From Marinobacter goseongensis (GTDB lineage Bacteria; Pseudomonadota; Gammaproteobacteria; Pseudomonadales; Oleiphilaceae), in contig NZ_JAKZAI010000013.1 in assembly GCF_023156235.1 (NCBI RefSeq), forward strand, positions 1 to 64,000: 64,000 nucleotides of DNA. The letters are read 5' to 3'. Positions 8,879-16,980 of this stretch are shown here, piece after piece. The position numbers and the translations under genes are program-made. The notes under the pieces were generated by a model, which was given only the letters and a program-made list of their open reading frames with translations, was not told the DNA's origin and ran no database searches. Position 1 is the stretch's first letter, and each line of letters opens with the position of its first letter.

Positions 8879-9607
8879 TCAGATTCGATGCATGTTTTTC
8901 AGGCGGCGGTAATAGCGAAGTTTTTCGGTCAATTCGGCGAGGGTTGAGACGCCGGTTTTGTGGGCCTTGTTCAATGTCACCAGCGTCAGCTCTGCGGTGA
9001 CCATGGCATCCGCTGCGGCGTGGTGACGAGCGCTGACTTCCAGACCAAAACGGTCTGCCCAGTGGTCAAGGCTATGTCCGCCGGTCCGGGCCTCCGGGAA
9101 AAAGGCCGGAAGCAGCTCAGCAACATCGATCCAGGTGTGCCTCTGGGTGTACCCGAGTACTTGTTTGAAGGTCTTTTCCAGGAACTTTTGGTCGAAAGCA
9201 GAGTGATAGGCCAGCACCGGGTCGCCGTCCATCCAGTCCAGCAGATAGAGCAGGGCATCCTCGGTTTCGTGGCCCCGTGTCAGTGCTTCCGGGCCGATGC
9301 CATGGATCAGCACGGTTTCGCTGATATCCAGTTCGGGTCGGCGCAGGATAAGATCAAACTGGTCCCCCAGAGGGATCACGTTGCCGCTGATGGCCACTGC
9401 GCCAATGGCGATAACCTGGTCCTTGGACGGATTGAGGCCGGTGGTTTCGAGATCCAGCACGATCAGGCGACATTCCGACAATGCCTGGGGCCCCGCAGAC
9501 TTCGGGGTGGGCAAGTGTGCCGGGTCGAGTGCGCCGGCGCCTCCCACCCTGCGACGCTCGAACCATTGCCGGATATGTTCCAACATGTTGCCACGCCCGT
9601 GATTCAC
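8879..9607 (-). CDS. DnaQ-family 3'-5' exonuclease
   Basis: A 242-residue DEDDh exonuclease. ExoI is LDLETTG (Asp52, Glu54), ExoII includes Asp139 in AYHSAFDQKF, and ExoIII is HHAAAD (His195, Asp200). It resembles the epsilon proofreading subunit fold but is a stand-alone nuclease, possibly for DNA repair or RNA trimming. The GTG start at 9607 overlaps the DUF294 gene stop by 4 bp. An ATG at 9586 (MLEHIRQW) is an equally reasonable start. The pairing with a cNMP/CBS/DUF294 protein next to acetate-transport genes resembles, as I recall, the PA3232-PA3235 region of Pseudomonas aeruginosa. Confidence 0.88.
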   Translation of the reverse strand: MNHGRGNMLEHIRQWFERRRVGGAGALDPAHLPTPKSAGPQALSECRLIVLDLETTGLNPSKDQVIAIGAVAISGNVIPLGDQFDLILRRPELDISETVLIHGIGPEALTRGHETEDALLYLLDWMDGDPVLAYHSAFDQKFLEKTFKQVLGYTQRHTWIDVAELLPAFFPEARTGGHSLDHWADRFGLEVSARHHAAADAMVTAELTLVTLNKAHKTGVSTLAELTEKLRYYRRLKNMHRI

Positions 9608-11520
9608 AGCTGGTACGTCACTTCCAGCTTCTGCTGGAGACGTTGTGCCTGGCGGAATGACTCGCGAAGAATCCTCCGGTCCAGGGGGTTCAGGTCATCG
9701 GGGTTGATGTAGTTGGATAGCGGCTCACCGCGCTCCAGCATTTCCTGATGCGCCCGCATGCGGATGGCCTGGATCAGGCTGTACGCCTCTTTCCAGGCAT
9801 TGGCATCCTTGGGATCGAATACTTCTTTGGTGGCCAGGCGGTCCATGCGCTCCAGGGTGTTGGCTTCTTCCACCCCATTCGCCAGTGCGAAGACGCGGAC
9901 CGCCTCCACGAAGGGCGCCAGCCCCTGGCGTTTGAGATCGAGGTTGCGTTTCTTGCCGTCGGGCGCGTAACGGAAGTTGCGGAACATGGTGAGTGGCGGC
10001 CGGCGGGTAATGGCGTTGCCGGCGAGCATTTTCTGGAACAGCGGGTTTTTACGAATTCGGGTCAGCACCTTGTCAAACAGCGCGTCAAGAGGCTCCATGG
10101 GGCCGAATACGGCCCGCATGTCCAGAAAAATCGATGAATAGACCAGATTCTGGGGGGTCGAGGCATCGATGAAACGGATAAACCAGTCGTCCCACTCTTT
10201 ACCGCTCAGGCACAGCTTGGGGTTGCTGGCCATGATGTTGCCCTTGCACAGGGTGAAACCGCACTCGGCCAACTCCTTGTTCACCTGTTCCGCGAAGGGC
10301 AGGAGCTTTTCGCGGACCTGATCTTCGGTCATGCCCTCCGGTGTCTCGAACAGAATGCCGTTGTCCTGATCGGTCAGCAGGGTTTGCTCTTGCCGGCCCT
10401 CGCTGCCAAACGTCAGCCAGGTGAATGGAATGCCCGGGTCATGCTTTTTGATGTTGAGTTCGAGAACGCGCCGGACAGTCACGTCGTTAAGAGTAGTGAT
10501 GATCTTCACCACCTGGCCGGAATCGGCGCCATGAGCGAGCATGGCGTCCACCAGTCGGGACACATCGGTGCGCAGGCTCACCAGCGTTCTCAGATGGCTG
10601 GCGGTGCCGATGGTGCGGGCCAGGTTCACCAGATCCACCCGTTGCAGGGAGAACAGGTCCCGCTCCGAGACAACACCGATCAGGCGGTGATTCTCATCTA
10701 CCACACAAAGGTGGGCGAAGTGGTGCTCCGCCATCAGCATTGCCGCCTCGAACGCGTCAGAGTGGGAGGTCAGGCATATTGGGTCCCGGGTCATCACCTG
10801 CCCGATCGGGGTGTCCAGCGGGCCTTTTTCTTCCGCCACCATGGTGCGCAGGTCGCGGAGGGTGAAAATACCGATGGGATGGCGTTCATCATCGGTGACA
10901 ATAATGCTGCCTACGTTGTTCTCGTGCATGCGGGCGACGGCCTTGCGCACTGGCAGATCCGTAGAGCACACAATGGGGTTCCGGAGCGCGTACCGCTCCA
11001 GCGGCGTGTCCAGAGAGTTACTGGAGCCCATGGAGGCCATAGCGCCGGATTGAATCCGCTGATTGACCTGGTCCAGCAGACTGCTGACGCCCCGCAGACA
11101 AAAATCGCGGAACGAATCGCTATCAGAAAACAGGGTGACAAAGGCGTCGTGCTCGATACTCAGGCAGAAGGTATCGCCTGCCGCCCGGTGGAGCGTGCGG
11201 GTGGGGCGCTCACCGATCAGTGCCGCGAGCGGAAAACACTCGCCCTGACTGATTTCAAAGGTGGTTTCGGTTTTATCGTCCTTTTCATTGTGGCGTTCAC
11301 CACGGATCCGCCCCTGCTTGACGATGTAGAAGCGTCTGACCGGACCGTCCTCTGGCGACAACACCGCGTCATCATTGGCATAGAACCGCAGCGAGGCGTG
11401 CTCAGCGAAGTGGGCGAGGTGGGTGTCGTCCATGCTTGAGAACGGCGCATGCTCGCGCAGGAAGGTCATGATTGCGCGAGTATTCTGGGGGCGTGGCGTG
11501 TCCTGGGATGCGGCAACCAT
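9604..11520 (-). CDS. cNMP-binding / CBS / DUF294 nucleotidyltransferase-like signalling protein
   Basis: A 638-residue protein. An N-terminal cyclic-nucleotide-binding domain (about residues 15-125) is followed by two CBS domains (about 150-280). Next comes a DUF294 putative nucleotidyltransferase domain with the signature GSEGRQEQ and TDQDNG, then a C-terminal DUF294 helical domain. Proteins of this type are related to the GlnD-like transferases and are thought to sense nucleotides. The target of any transfer is unknown. The ATG at 11520 was chosen over a GTG at 11565, as it has a GGA site about 10 bases upstream and gives a usual family N-terminus. The exonuclease gene follows with a 4-bp overlap. 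Confidence 0.85.
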   Translation of the reverse strand: MVAASQDTPRPQNTRAIMTFLREHAPFSSMDDTHLAHFAEHASLRFYANDDAVLSPEDGPVRRFYIVKQGRIRGERHNEKDDKTETTFEISQGECFPLAALIGERPTRTLHRAAGDTFCLSIEHDAFVTLFSDSDSFRDFCLRGVSSLLDQVNQRIQSGAMASMGSSNSLDTPLERYALRNPIVCSTDLPVRKAVARMHENNVGSIIVTDDERHPIGIFTLRDLRTMVAEEKGPLDTPIGQVMTRDPICLTSHSDAFEAAMLMAEHHFAHLCVVDENHRLIGVVSERDLFSLQRVDLVNLARTIGTASHLRTLVSLRTDVSRLVDAMLAHGADSGQVVKIITTLNDVTVRRVLELNIKKHDPGIPFTWLTFGSEGRQEQTLLTDQDNGILFETPEGMTEDQVREKLLPFAEQVNKELAECGFTLCKGNIMASNPKLCLSGKEWDDWFIRFIDASTPQNLVYSSIFLDMRAVFGPMEPLDALFDKVLTRIRKNPLFQKMLAGNAITRRPPLTMFRNFRYAPDGKKRNLDLKRQGLAPFVEAVRVFALANGVEEANTLERMDRLATKEVFDPKDANAWKEAYSLIQAIRMRAHQEMLERGEPLSNYINPDDLNPLDRRILRESFRQAQRLQQKLEVTYQL

Positions 11521-11679
11521 AGTTTTGTCCAGTTTACTTGTGATCGCCCCCCGAGTGTAGACCACTTCGTGGCGATGTAACCCTAAGATTTTCGTCGAAG
11601 ACGACCTGCCATCTCTGCCTTTATACGCAACGGGCCTGATGGTAAAGTTTCGTCACCTCCTACGCTGAACGACATTGCC

Positions 11680-12261
11680 ATGACGACCAAAGAAGAGCGA
11701 TTGAGCTTTCTGGAAGAAATGAAGGATGTCCGGCGCATCCGCAAGCCCAATCGCGCAGAAACCCGCGTGCCGAAAGAATTGACGCCCGGTCATCTGGAGC
11801 GTCAGCGGGCCGCGGTGGAGCAGCCGCTCAAGGACAACAATCCTCTGACGGCGGATATGGTCGAGCCCCTGACAGCCCACGACATCCTGAGCTGGCAACG
11901 TCCCGGTGTCCAGCACGGGGTTTTCCGCAAGCTGCGACTGGGCCAATACCCCATCGAAGCCCGGCTGGATCTGCACCGCATGACAGTCGAAGAGGCTCGC
12001 AGGGAAGTGTTTGCGTATATAAACGATTGCATTCGCTATGGGCTGCGCACGGTGATCATCCTGCACGGTAAAGGTGAACGCAATCCAGACGGCATCGCCC
12101 AGTTGAAAAGCCATTTGGCGAAGTGGTTGCCAGAGCTGGACGGCGTGCTTGCCTTCCATTCGGCCCAAAAGCACCATGGCGGCACGGGGGCGGTGTATGT
12201 CATGGTGCGAAAAAGCGATCGCGACAAGCAGCATAACCGTGAGTTACACGGAAGCCGTTGA
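11680..12261 (+). CDS. smrA: Smr-domain protein SmrA
   Basis: A 193-residue stand-alone Smr (small MutS-related) protein. The Smr domain starts at about residue 94 with LDLHR (96-100) and includes the HGKG motif (129-132) and the GGTGAVYVMV strand near the end. Smr domains have DNA/RNA endonuclease activity in MutS2 relatives. The role of SmrA in bacteria remains loosely defined. It is divergently transcribed from the DUF294 gene, with about 160 bases between them. Confidence 0.88.
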   Translation: MTTKEERLSFLEEMKDVRRIRKPNRAETRVPKELTPGHLERQRAAVEQPLKDNNPLTADMVEPLTAHDILSWQRPGVQHGVFRKLRLGQYPIEARLDLHRMTVEEARREVFAYINDCIRYGLRTVIILHGKGERNPDGIAQLKSHLAKWLPELDGVLAFHSAQKHHGGTGAVYVMVRKSDRDKQHNRELHGSR

Positions 12262-12328
12262 GTTTTGCGTCAGATAATTCATTCTTTTAGATTCACTGAT
12301 TCCGGCGCCGCCGGACGTTGGAGATTTT

Positions 12329-12523
12329 ATGTTCAAGAAACTGTGTCTACTCGCGTGCCTATCCCTGGCATTGGTCGGTTGTAAGGATCGGGTGATCTGG
12401 AACGACAATGGCAAAGTAGATGATGCCACCGAGAATCGCGAAGTGTGGAATACCCGGGGCGAACTGGACAAGGGTGACCGCAAGATCTGGACCGACAAAG
12501 ACGGTAATGACGTCGTCAAGTAA
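12329..12523 (+). CDS. Small repeat lipoprotein, 64 residues
   Basis: A very small predicted lipoprotein. The signal peptide MFKKLCLLACLSLALVGC ends in a lipobox with Cys18. The mature part of about 46 residues is charged and consists of three imperfect repeats, RVIWNDNGKVDD, REVWNTRGELDK and RKIWTDKDGNDV. Each centres on (V/I)W(N/T) followed by an acidic turn. The start has a GGAG ribosome site 6-7 bases upstream. I do not recognise the family. A perfect 9-bp hairpin follows at 12558-12586. It is located between smrA and the iorA-like gene, and no shared function is evident. Confidence 0.75.
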   Translation: MFKKLCLLACLSLALVGCKDRVIWNDNGKVDDATENREVWNTRGELDKGDRKIWTDKDGNDVVK

Positions 12524-12557
12524 TGCACGCAGGCGAGCGGCCAGCGCGACGATAAAC

Positions 12558-12586
12558 CAGGGCGCCCGGAAAGATGAGGCGCCCTG
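12558..12586 (+). terminator. Perfect GC-rich hairpin, possible terminator
   Basis: CAGGGCGCC pairs with GGCGCCCTG across an 11-base loop. It lies after the small lipoprotein gene and 25 bases before the iorA-like start. No T-run follows, so termination is uncertain. It could instead protect or structure the leader of the downstream transcript. Confidence 0.4.
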
Positions 12587-12610
12587 CCCAATCTCTGAGA
12601 GGAAACAGTA

Positions 12611-13099
12611 ATGGCCCTGAGCCTGACGGTGAACGGTGAACGACGCACCCTTGAGGTGGACCTGGACACGCCCCTGCTGTGGGTGATTCGGGACGAGCTC
12701 GGTCTCAAGGGCACCAAATTCGGTTGCGGAGCGGGGCTGTGTGGCGCTTGCACCGTTCATCTGGACGGTCAGCCCGTGCGGTCCTGTTCGACCCCGGTGG
12801 AGGTGGCTCAGGACAAGTCGGTGACCACCATTGAAGGCTTGGGCACCGAGACGAAGTTGCATCCGCTGCAGAAGGCCTGGGTGGAGCATGGGGTGCCGCA
12901 GTGCGGCTACTGTCAATCCGGGCAGATCATGAGCGCGGCGCACCTGCTGGAGCACAATCCGTCGCCCGCGCGTGAGGACATCGTCGCTGCGTTGAGCGGC
13001 AACCTGTGCCGGTGCGGCACCTATTCGCGGATTATTGCCGCTGTGGAATCTGTCGTGGACGGCAGCACCTCCGCCGCCAACCGGCAGGAAGGGGCGTGA
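12611..13099 (+). CDS. iorA: [2Fe-2S] subunit of xanthine-oxidase-family hydroxylase (IorA-like)
   Basis: A 162-residue small subunit carrying two [2Fe-2S] clusters. The N-terminal plant-ferredoxin-type cluster ligands are Cys39, Cys44, Cys47 and Cys59. The C-terminal cluster ligands are Cys98, Cys101, Cys133 and Cys135 (CGYC, CRC). It passes electrons from the molybdopterin subunit encoded next. It resembles the alpha subunit of isoquinoline 1-oxidoreductase and aldehyde dehydrogenases of that type. The start has a strong GAGAGGA site. There is no FAD subunit gene, so the electron acceptor is probably a membrane cytochrome rather than NAD. The substrate is not determined by sequence. Confidence 0.9.
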   Translation: MALSLTVNGERRTLEVDLDTPLLWVIRDELGLKGTKFGCGAGLCGACTVHLDGQPVRSCSTPVEVAQDKSVTTIEGLGTETKLHPLQKAWVEHGVPQCGYCQSGQIMSAAHLLEHNPSPAREDIVAALSGNLCRCGTYSRIIAAVESVVDGSTSAANRQEGA

Positions 13100-13100
13100 C

Positions 13101-15308
13101 ATGAGAATGAATCGACGGGATTTTCTCAAGGTCAGTGCCGGCTCCTCCGGTAGCCTGGTGCTGGCGTTGTCGCTGCCGGGTTGCGCCAGTATCGAAACCG
13201 GTTACGAAGAGGAAGACGGCAGCTGGCGGCCCGATGCCTGGCTGGAACTGACTACCGGCGGCGCGGTGTACTTCACCCTTGCCCGGGTGGAAATGGGGCA
13301 GGGCACCTACACCGGTCTGACCACCCTGATTGCCGAGGAGCTGGAAGTTGACCCGGCCTCGATTACACCGACCTTCGCCCCGGTAGCGGCGGAATACCGC
13401 AATCCCCTGTATAAACTCCAGCTTACCGGTGGCAGCACCAGCCTCGCCACCAGTTGGGAACCGTTGCGTCAGGCGGGCGCGGAAGCCAGGGAAATGCTGA
13501 TCCTGGCGGCGGCGCGGGTCTGGGGCGTCAATCATCGTGAGTGCACGGCTTTTGAAGGGCAGGTGCGGCATCCGAACGGGGCTGATGCCTTACCCTACGG
13601 CAAGCTGGTAAAACTGGCGGCCAGTGAAGAGGTGCGCCATGACGTGGCCCTCAAGCCCCGCGATCAATGGCGTTATATCGGAAAGAATCGTGGTCGCCTG
13701 GACGCCACCGCCAAATCCACCGGTACGGCGGAATACGGCATCGACGTTGAGTTACCCGGCATGGTCTACGCTGTGGTCACCCGTCCACCCCGTTACGGCG
13801 CCAGGGTGAAGTCGTTCAATGGCGCCGACATCGAGACCATGCCCGGGGTTCTGAGCGTGATCGAGATCGAGCGCGGCGTGGCGATTGTGGCCAGCAAGTA
13901 CTGGCTGGCCCGCAAGGCGCAACAGCAACTGATCGTTGAATGGAACAACGACGACGCCGTGACCCTTTCCACCGCTGATGTGTTTGCCCTTTACCACCAT
14001 GCTGCGGACGAGGATGCCGGAGAGCGTGAGCGCAGCGATGGCAGTTTCAGTGAGGCGGCGGAAAACGCAGAGCGGGTAGTCGAGGCAAGCTATGAGCAGC
14101 CCTACCTTGCCCATGCCACCCTGGAGCCCATGAACGCGACGGCCTGGTACCGCGACAATGCCATGGAAGTCTGGGCGCCGACTCAGGCACCGGATCTCGG
14201 CCGCATCGCTGCTGCCCGGGTCAGTGACCTGTCACCGGGTGACGTAACCATTAACACCACCTTTCTGGGTGGCGGCTTTGGCCGCCGGTTGACCCAGGAC
14301 TATATTGAGGAAGCCGCCGCGGTGGCCTACCGGATCCGGAAGCCAGTAAAGGTGATCTGGTCGCGGGAGGAGGATACCCGCCATGACCTGTTCCGTCCGG
14401 CCATGCTCCATCGCATGAAGGCCAGCGTCTCCGGCAAAACGGTCACCGGCTGGCACCATCAGGTGGTTGGCCCCCAGGTTCTGGACTGGTACGTTCGCAA
14501 CGCGGCGCCGGCGCAATACCCGTGGTCGCCGAAATTCCTCTACAACACCCTCGGAAAGGTCGGCCTGCTGGCTGAGGGGATCGCCACACCAAAGGACATT
14601 TCCGCCATTGAGGGTGCCATCGATTACCCCTACGACATCGCTAATGTCGAGGTTCGTCACACCCACACCGATCCGGGCGTGCCCATTACCTGGTGGCGTT
14701 CGGTGGGGTATTCCCATAACGGTTTTGCGGCGGAAACCTTCATGGACGAACTGGCTCACGAAACCGGCGCTGACCCCTACGAATTCCGGCGGGGCCTGAT
14801 TCGCAACCAGCCGCGCCACCTGGCAGTACTCGACAAGGTGGCCGCCATGGCGGACTGGCAAGGCGGTGCGCCGTCAGGTCGGGCGCGGGGTTTGGCGCTG
14901 TTCCAGAGTTTCGGCACCTTCGTGGCACAGATCATTGAGGCCAGTATCGAGCACGGCAATATCGTTGTCCACAAGGTCTGGTGTGCGGTGGACTGCGGGC
15001 AGGTGGTGAATCCGGAGATTGTGCGTGACCAGATCGAAGGAGGCATCATCTTTGGTTTGACGGCCGCCCTGCACGGTGAGATAACCCTGGTGGACGGCGA
15101 GGTCCAGCAGAGTAATTTCCACGACTATATGCTCATGCGCAACTACGAGCGGCCGGAAGTGCTGGTAAACATTGCCGAGAGCAGCGAGGCGCCGACCGGG
15201 ATCGGAGAGCCGGGCGTGCCACCGGTGTTTCCGGCGCTGGGTAACGCTCTGTTCGCACTGACCGGCAAGCGGCAGCGCGCGTTACCTCTGAACGCCGAGG
15301 TGGGTTGA
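13101..15308 (+). CDS. iorB: Molybdopterin-binding subunit of xanthine-oxidase-family hydroxylase (IorB-like), Tat-exported
   Basis: A 735-residue catalytic subunit. The N-terminus has a twin-arginine motif (NRRDFLKV) followed by a hydrophobic stretch and a lipobox-like LSLPGC ending at Cys28. This suggests export through Tat and possible lipid anchoring. Family motifs include FLGGGFGRRL and a C-terminal GEPGVPPVFPALGNALF that carries the Glu expected at the molybdenum site. The ATG at 13101 follows the iorA-like stop by one base, with AGGAAGGGG upstream; an earlier in-frame start would overlap iorA. Likely reactions are hydroxylation of an N-heterocycle or oxidation of an aldehyde. Assembly probably needs the XdhC protein encoded next. 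Confidence 0.9.
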   Translation: MRMNRRDFLKVSAGSSGSLVLALSLPGCASIETGYEEEDGSWRPDAWLELTTGGAVYFTLARVEMGQGTYTGLTTLIAEELEVDPASITPTFAPVAAEYRNPLYKLQLTGGSTSLATSWEPLRQAGAEAREMLILAAARVWGVNHRECTAFEGQVRHPNGADALPYGKLVKLAASEEVRHDVALKPRDQWRYIGKNRGRLDATAKSTGTAEYGIDVELPGMVYAVVTRPPRYGARVKSFNGADIETMPGVLSVIEIERGVAIVASKYWLARKAQQQLIVEWNNDDAVTLSTADVFALYHHAADEDAGERERSDGSFSEAAENAERVVEASYEQPYLAHATLEPMNATAWYRDNAMEVWAPTQAPDLGRIAAARVSDLSPGDVTINTTFLGGGFGRRLTQDYIEEAAAVAYRIRKPVKVIWSREEDTRHDLFRPAMLHRMKASVSGKTVTGWHHQVVGPQVLDWYVRNAAPAQYPWSPKFLYNTLGKVGLLAEGIATPKDISAIEGAIDYPYDIANVEVRHTHTDPGVPITWWRSVGYSHNGFAAETFMDELAHETGADPYEFRRGLIRNQPRHLAVLDKVAAMADWQGGAPSGRARGLALFQSFGTFVAQIIEASIEHGNIVVHKVWCAVDCGQVVNPEIVRDQIEGGIIFGLTAALHGEITLVDGEVQQSNFHDYMLMRNYERPEVLVNIAESSEAPTGIGEPGVPPVFPALGNALFALTGKRQRALPLNAEVG

Positions 15309-15331
15309 GTGTCGAGCGGGCAGGTCGGCGG

Positions 15332-16300
15332 ATGATCAGTGCGCACCGGCAAGTTCTGGCGGACGTTTCCGGCTGGCTGGAGCAGGGCAAAACCGGTTGG
15401 CTGTGCACCATTACCCGAACCTGGGGCTCCTCGCCAAGGCCGGTGGGTTCCTGGTTGGCAGTCAGCGAGAGTGGCGACTGGTCCGGATCAGTTTCCGGTG
15501 GCTGCCTTGAGGAAGACCTGTTGCGCCGGTGCGTGCAGGATCGTCCGGAATTCCCCCAGTTGCTGAAATACGGCATCACTGAGGGCGACCGGAACCGCTT
15601 TCAGTTGCCATGCGGTGGACAGATACATCTGCTGGTTGAACCACTGGTTCCTCATCGCGCCATCGGGCATGTGCGCGAGCTTGAACGCGCGATGTCCCTC
15701 CGGGAGGCGGTGTATCGGCAGGTGTGCCTGACGTCGGGCGCAATGACTGTTGGCATTTGCGCACACCATCGGCGGGGTGTGGAAAACGCGCCGGAGATGG
15801 TCACCCATTACCTGGCGCCGGAATGCCGCTTGCTCCTGATCGGGGCCGGTGAGGTTGCGCACCACGTGCACGATTTTGCCACGGCCGCCGACTTCAGCGT
15901 CACCCTGTGTGAGCCGAGAGCCACGTTCGCGGATGGTTGGAGCTATCCGCACATTCCATTGGTCCGGGAGTTACCGGACGATCTGGTGGTGGCATCGTTC
16001 AACGATCCCGCCGTGGGTATACTGGCGCTGGCCCACGATCCCCGTATTGATGACATGGGGTTGCTGGCGGCGCTCGGGTCGGAGGCCTTCTATGTGGGCG
16101 CCATGGGTTCGGCAAAGACCTCCCGTGACCGGCGGGAGCGGCTCTTGTCACTCGGCGTTTCGCCGGCCGATCTGGCGCGCCTGCATGCGCCCATTGGCGT
16201 CAATATCCCCAGTAAAACGCCGGCAGAAATTGCCATCTCGATCGTTGCCGATCTGATTGTCGCACGCCACCGTTTGCGGGCGGCGCCTCCGTCTTTATAA
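15332..16300 (+). CDS. xdhC: XdhC/CoxI family molybdenum-cofactor maturation protein
   Basis: About 322 residues. The N-terminal XdhC_CoxI region includes TRTWGSSPRP and SGGCLEEDLL. The C-terminal Rossmann-like region includes LLLIGAGEVAHHVHDF and YVGAMGSAKTSRDRRERL. XdhC proteins bind the molybdenum cofactor and help its sulfuration and insertion into xanthine-oxidase-family enzymes. This explains its position directly after the IorB-like subunit. The ATG at 15332 is used. A TTG at 15305 would overlap iorB by 4 bp and cannot be excluded. Its last codons contain a good promoter for the mtn genes. Confidence 0.88.
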   Translation: MISAHRQVLADVSGWLEQGKTGWLCTITRTWGSSPRPVGSWLAVSESGDWSGSVSGGCLEEDLLRRCVQDRPEFPQLLKYGITEGDRNRFQLPCGGQIHLLVEPLVPHRAIGHVRELERAMSLREAVYRQVCLTSGAMTVGICAHHRRGVENAPEMVTHYLAPECRLLLIGAGEVAHHVHDFATAADFSVTLCEPRATFADGWSYPHIPLVRELPDDLVVASFNDPAVGILALAHDPRIDDMGLLAALGSEAFYVGAMGSAKTSRDRRERLLSLGVSPADLARLHAPIGVNIPSKTPAEIAISIVADLIVARHRLRAAPPSL

Positions 16301-16301
16301 T
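16274..16301 (+). promoter_or_regulatory. Sigma70-type promoter for mtnBDC
   Basis: TTGCGG (16274-16279), a 16-base spacer and a perfect TATAAT (16296-16301) lie across the xdhC stop codon, about 55 bases before mtnB. This would let the methionine-salvage genes be transcribed independently of the molybdenum-enzyme genes. Confidence 0.55.
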
Positions 16302-16356
16302 GCCCCATTATCCGCCGCCCTTATCCCGGAAGGTGGCCTGAATCCGGAGACTGCCA

Positions 16357-16980
16357 TTGTTTGATGTAACCCGTTACGCCGAGGCGGCCCAGTCCATTGT
16401 CGATGCCGGGCGCTTTTTGTATGGCCGCGGCTGGTCCCCGGCCACCAGCAGTAACTATTCTGCGAGGCTCGACGACCACCACATTGCCATTACCGTATCC
16501 GGGCGCCACAAGGGCGAGCTGGCGGCCGGTGATGTGATGGTGGTGGATCTGGCCGGCCAGCCAGTGCAGAGCCAGTGCCGCTCCTCCGCGGAGACGCTGC
16601 TGCACACGGTGCTCTACGGGGTGTTTCCGGAGGTGGGTGCGGTGCTGCACACCCATTCGGTCAATGCCACGGTTCTGAGCCGCCTGTTGCCGCCGGATCA
16701 GCCCCTGATCCTGGAGGGTTACGAGTTGCAGAAAGCCTTTCCCGGTCAGGACACCCACGATGCCAGTCTGCAGGTACCGGTGTTCGACAACACTCAGGAT
16801 ATTCCGGACCTCGCCGGCCGTACCGCGCAGTGGTTCCGTGATCATCCGCAACAGCCGGGCTACCTGATTCGCGGCCACGGTCTTTATACCTGGGGCCGCA
16901 CCATGGCAGACTGCCTGAGACATGTTGAAGCATTTGAATTTCTGTTCGAATGTGAACTCGCAACCATGAGGCTCCGTTGA
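16357..16980 (+). CDS. mtnB: Methylthioribulose-1-phosphate dehydratase MtnB
   Basis: A 207-residue class II aldolase/adducin-fold zinc enzyme of methionine salvage, converting methylthioribulose-1-phosphate to the diketo form. Visible features are GWSPATSSNYS, SGRHKGEL, the zinc-site HTHSVNATVLS and the later RGHGLYTWG. The start is a TTG at 16357 with GGAG 7 bases upstream. I see no ATG that would keep the conserved N-terminus. The next gene, mtnD, overlaps by 4 bp. The clustering with mtnD and mtnC confirms the pathway. Confidence 0.92.
   Translation: MFDVTRYAEAAQSIVDAGRFLYGRGWSPATSSNYSARLDDHHIAITVSGRHKGELAAGDVMVVDLAGQPVQSQCRSSAETLLHTVLYGVFPEVGAVLHTHSVNATVLSRLLPPDQPLILEGYELQKAFPGQDTHDASLQVPVFDNTQDIPDLAGRTAQWFRDHPQQPGYLIRGHGLYTWGRTMADCLRHVEAFEFLFECELATMRLR

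Noticed and set aside
9604-11520. DUF294/CBS protein as a toxin-antitoxin-type nucleotidyltransferase with the exonuclease as antitoxin
   Set aside because: The domain set matches known DUF294 signalling proteins, and both proteins are larger than typical toxin-antitoxin pairs; no evidence supports toxicity.
16301-16356. A SAM-type riboswitch upstream of mtnB
   Set aside because: The leader after the predicted promoter is only about 50 bases, too short, and no riboswitch core is visible.
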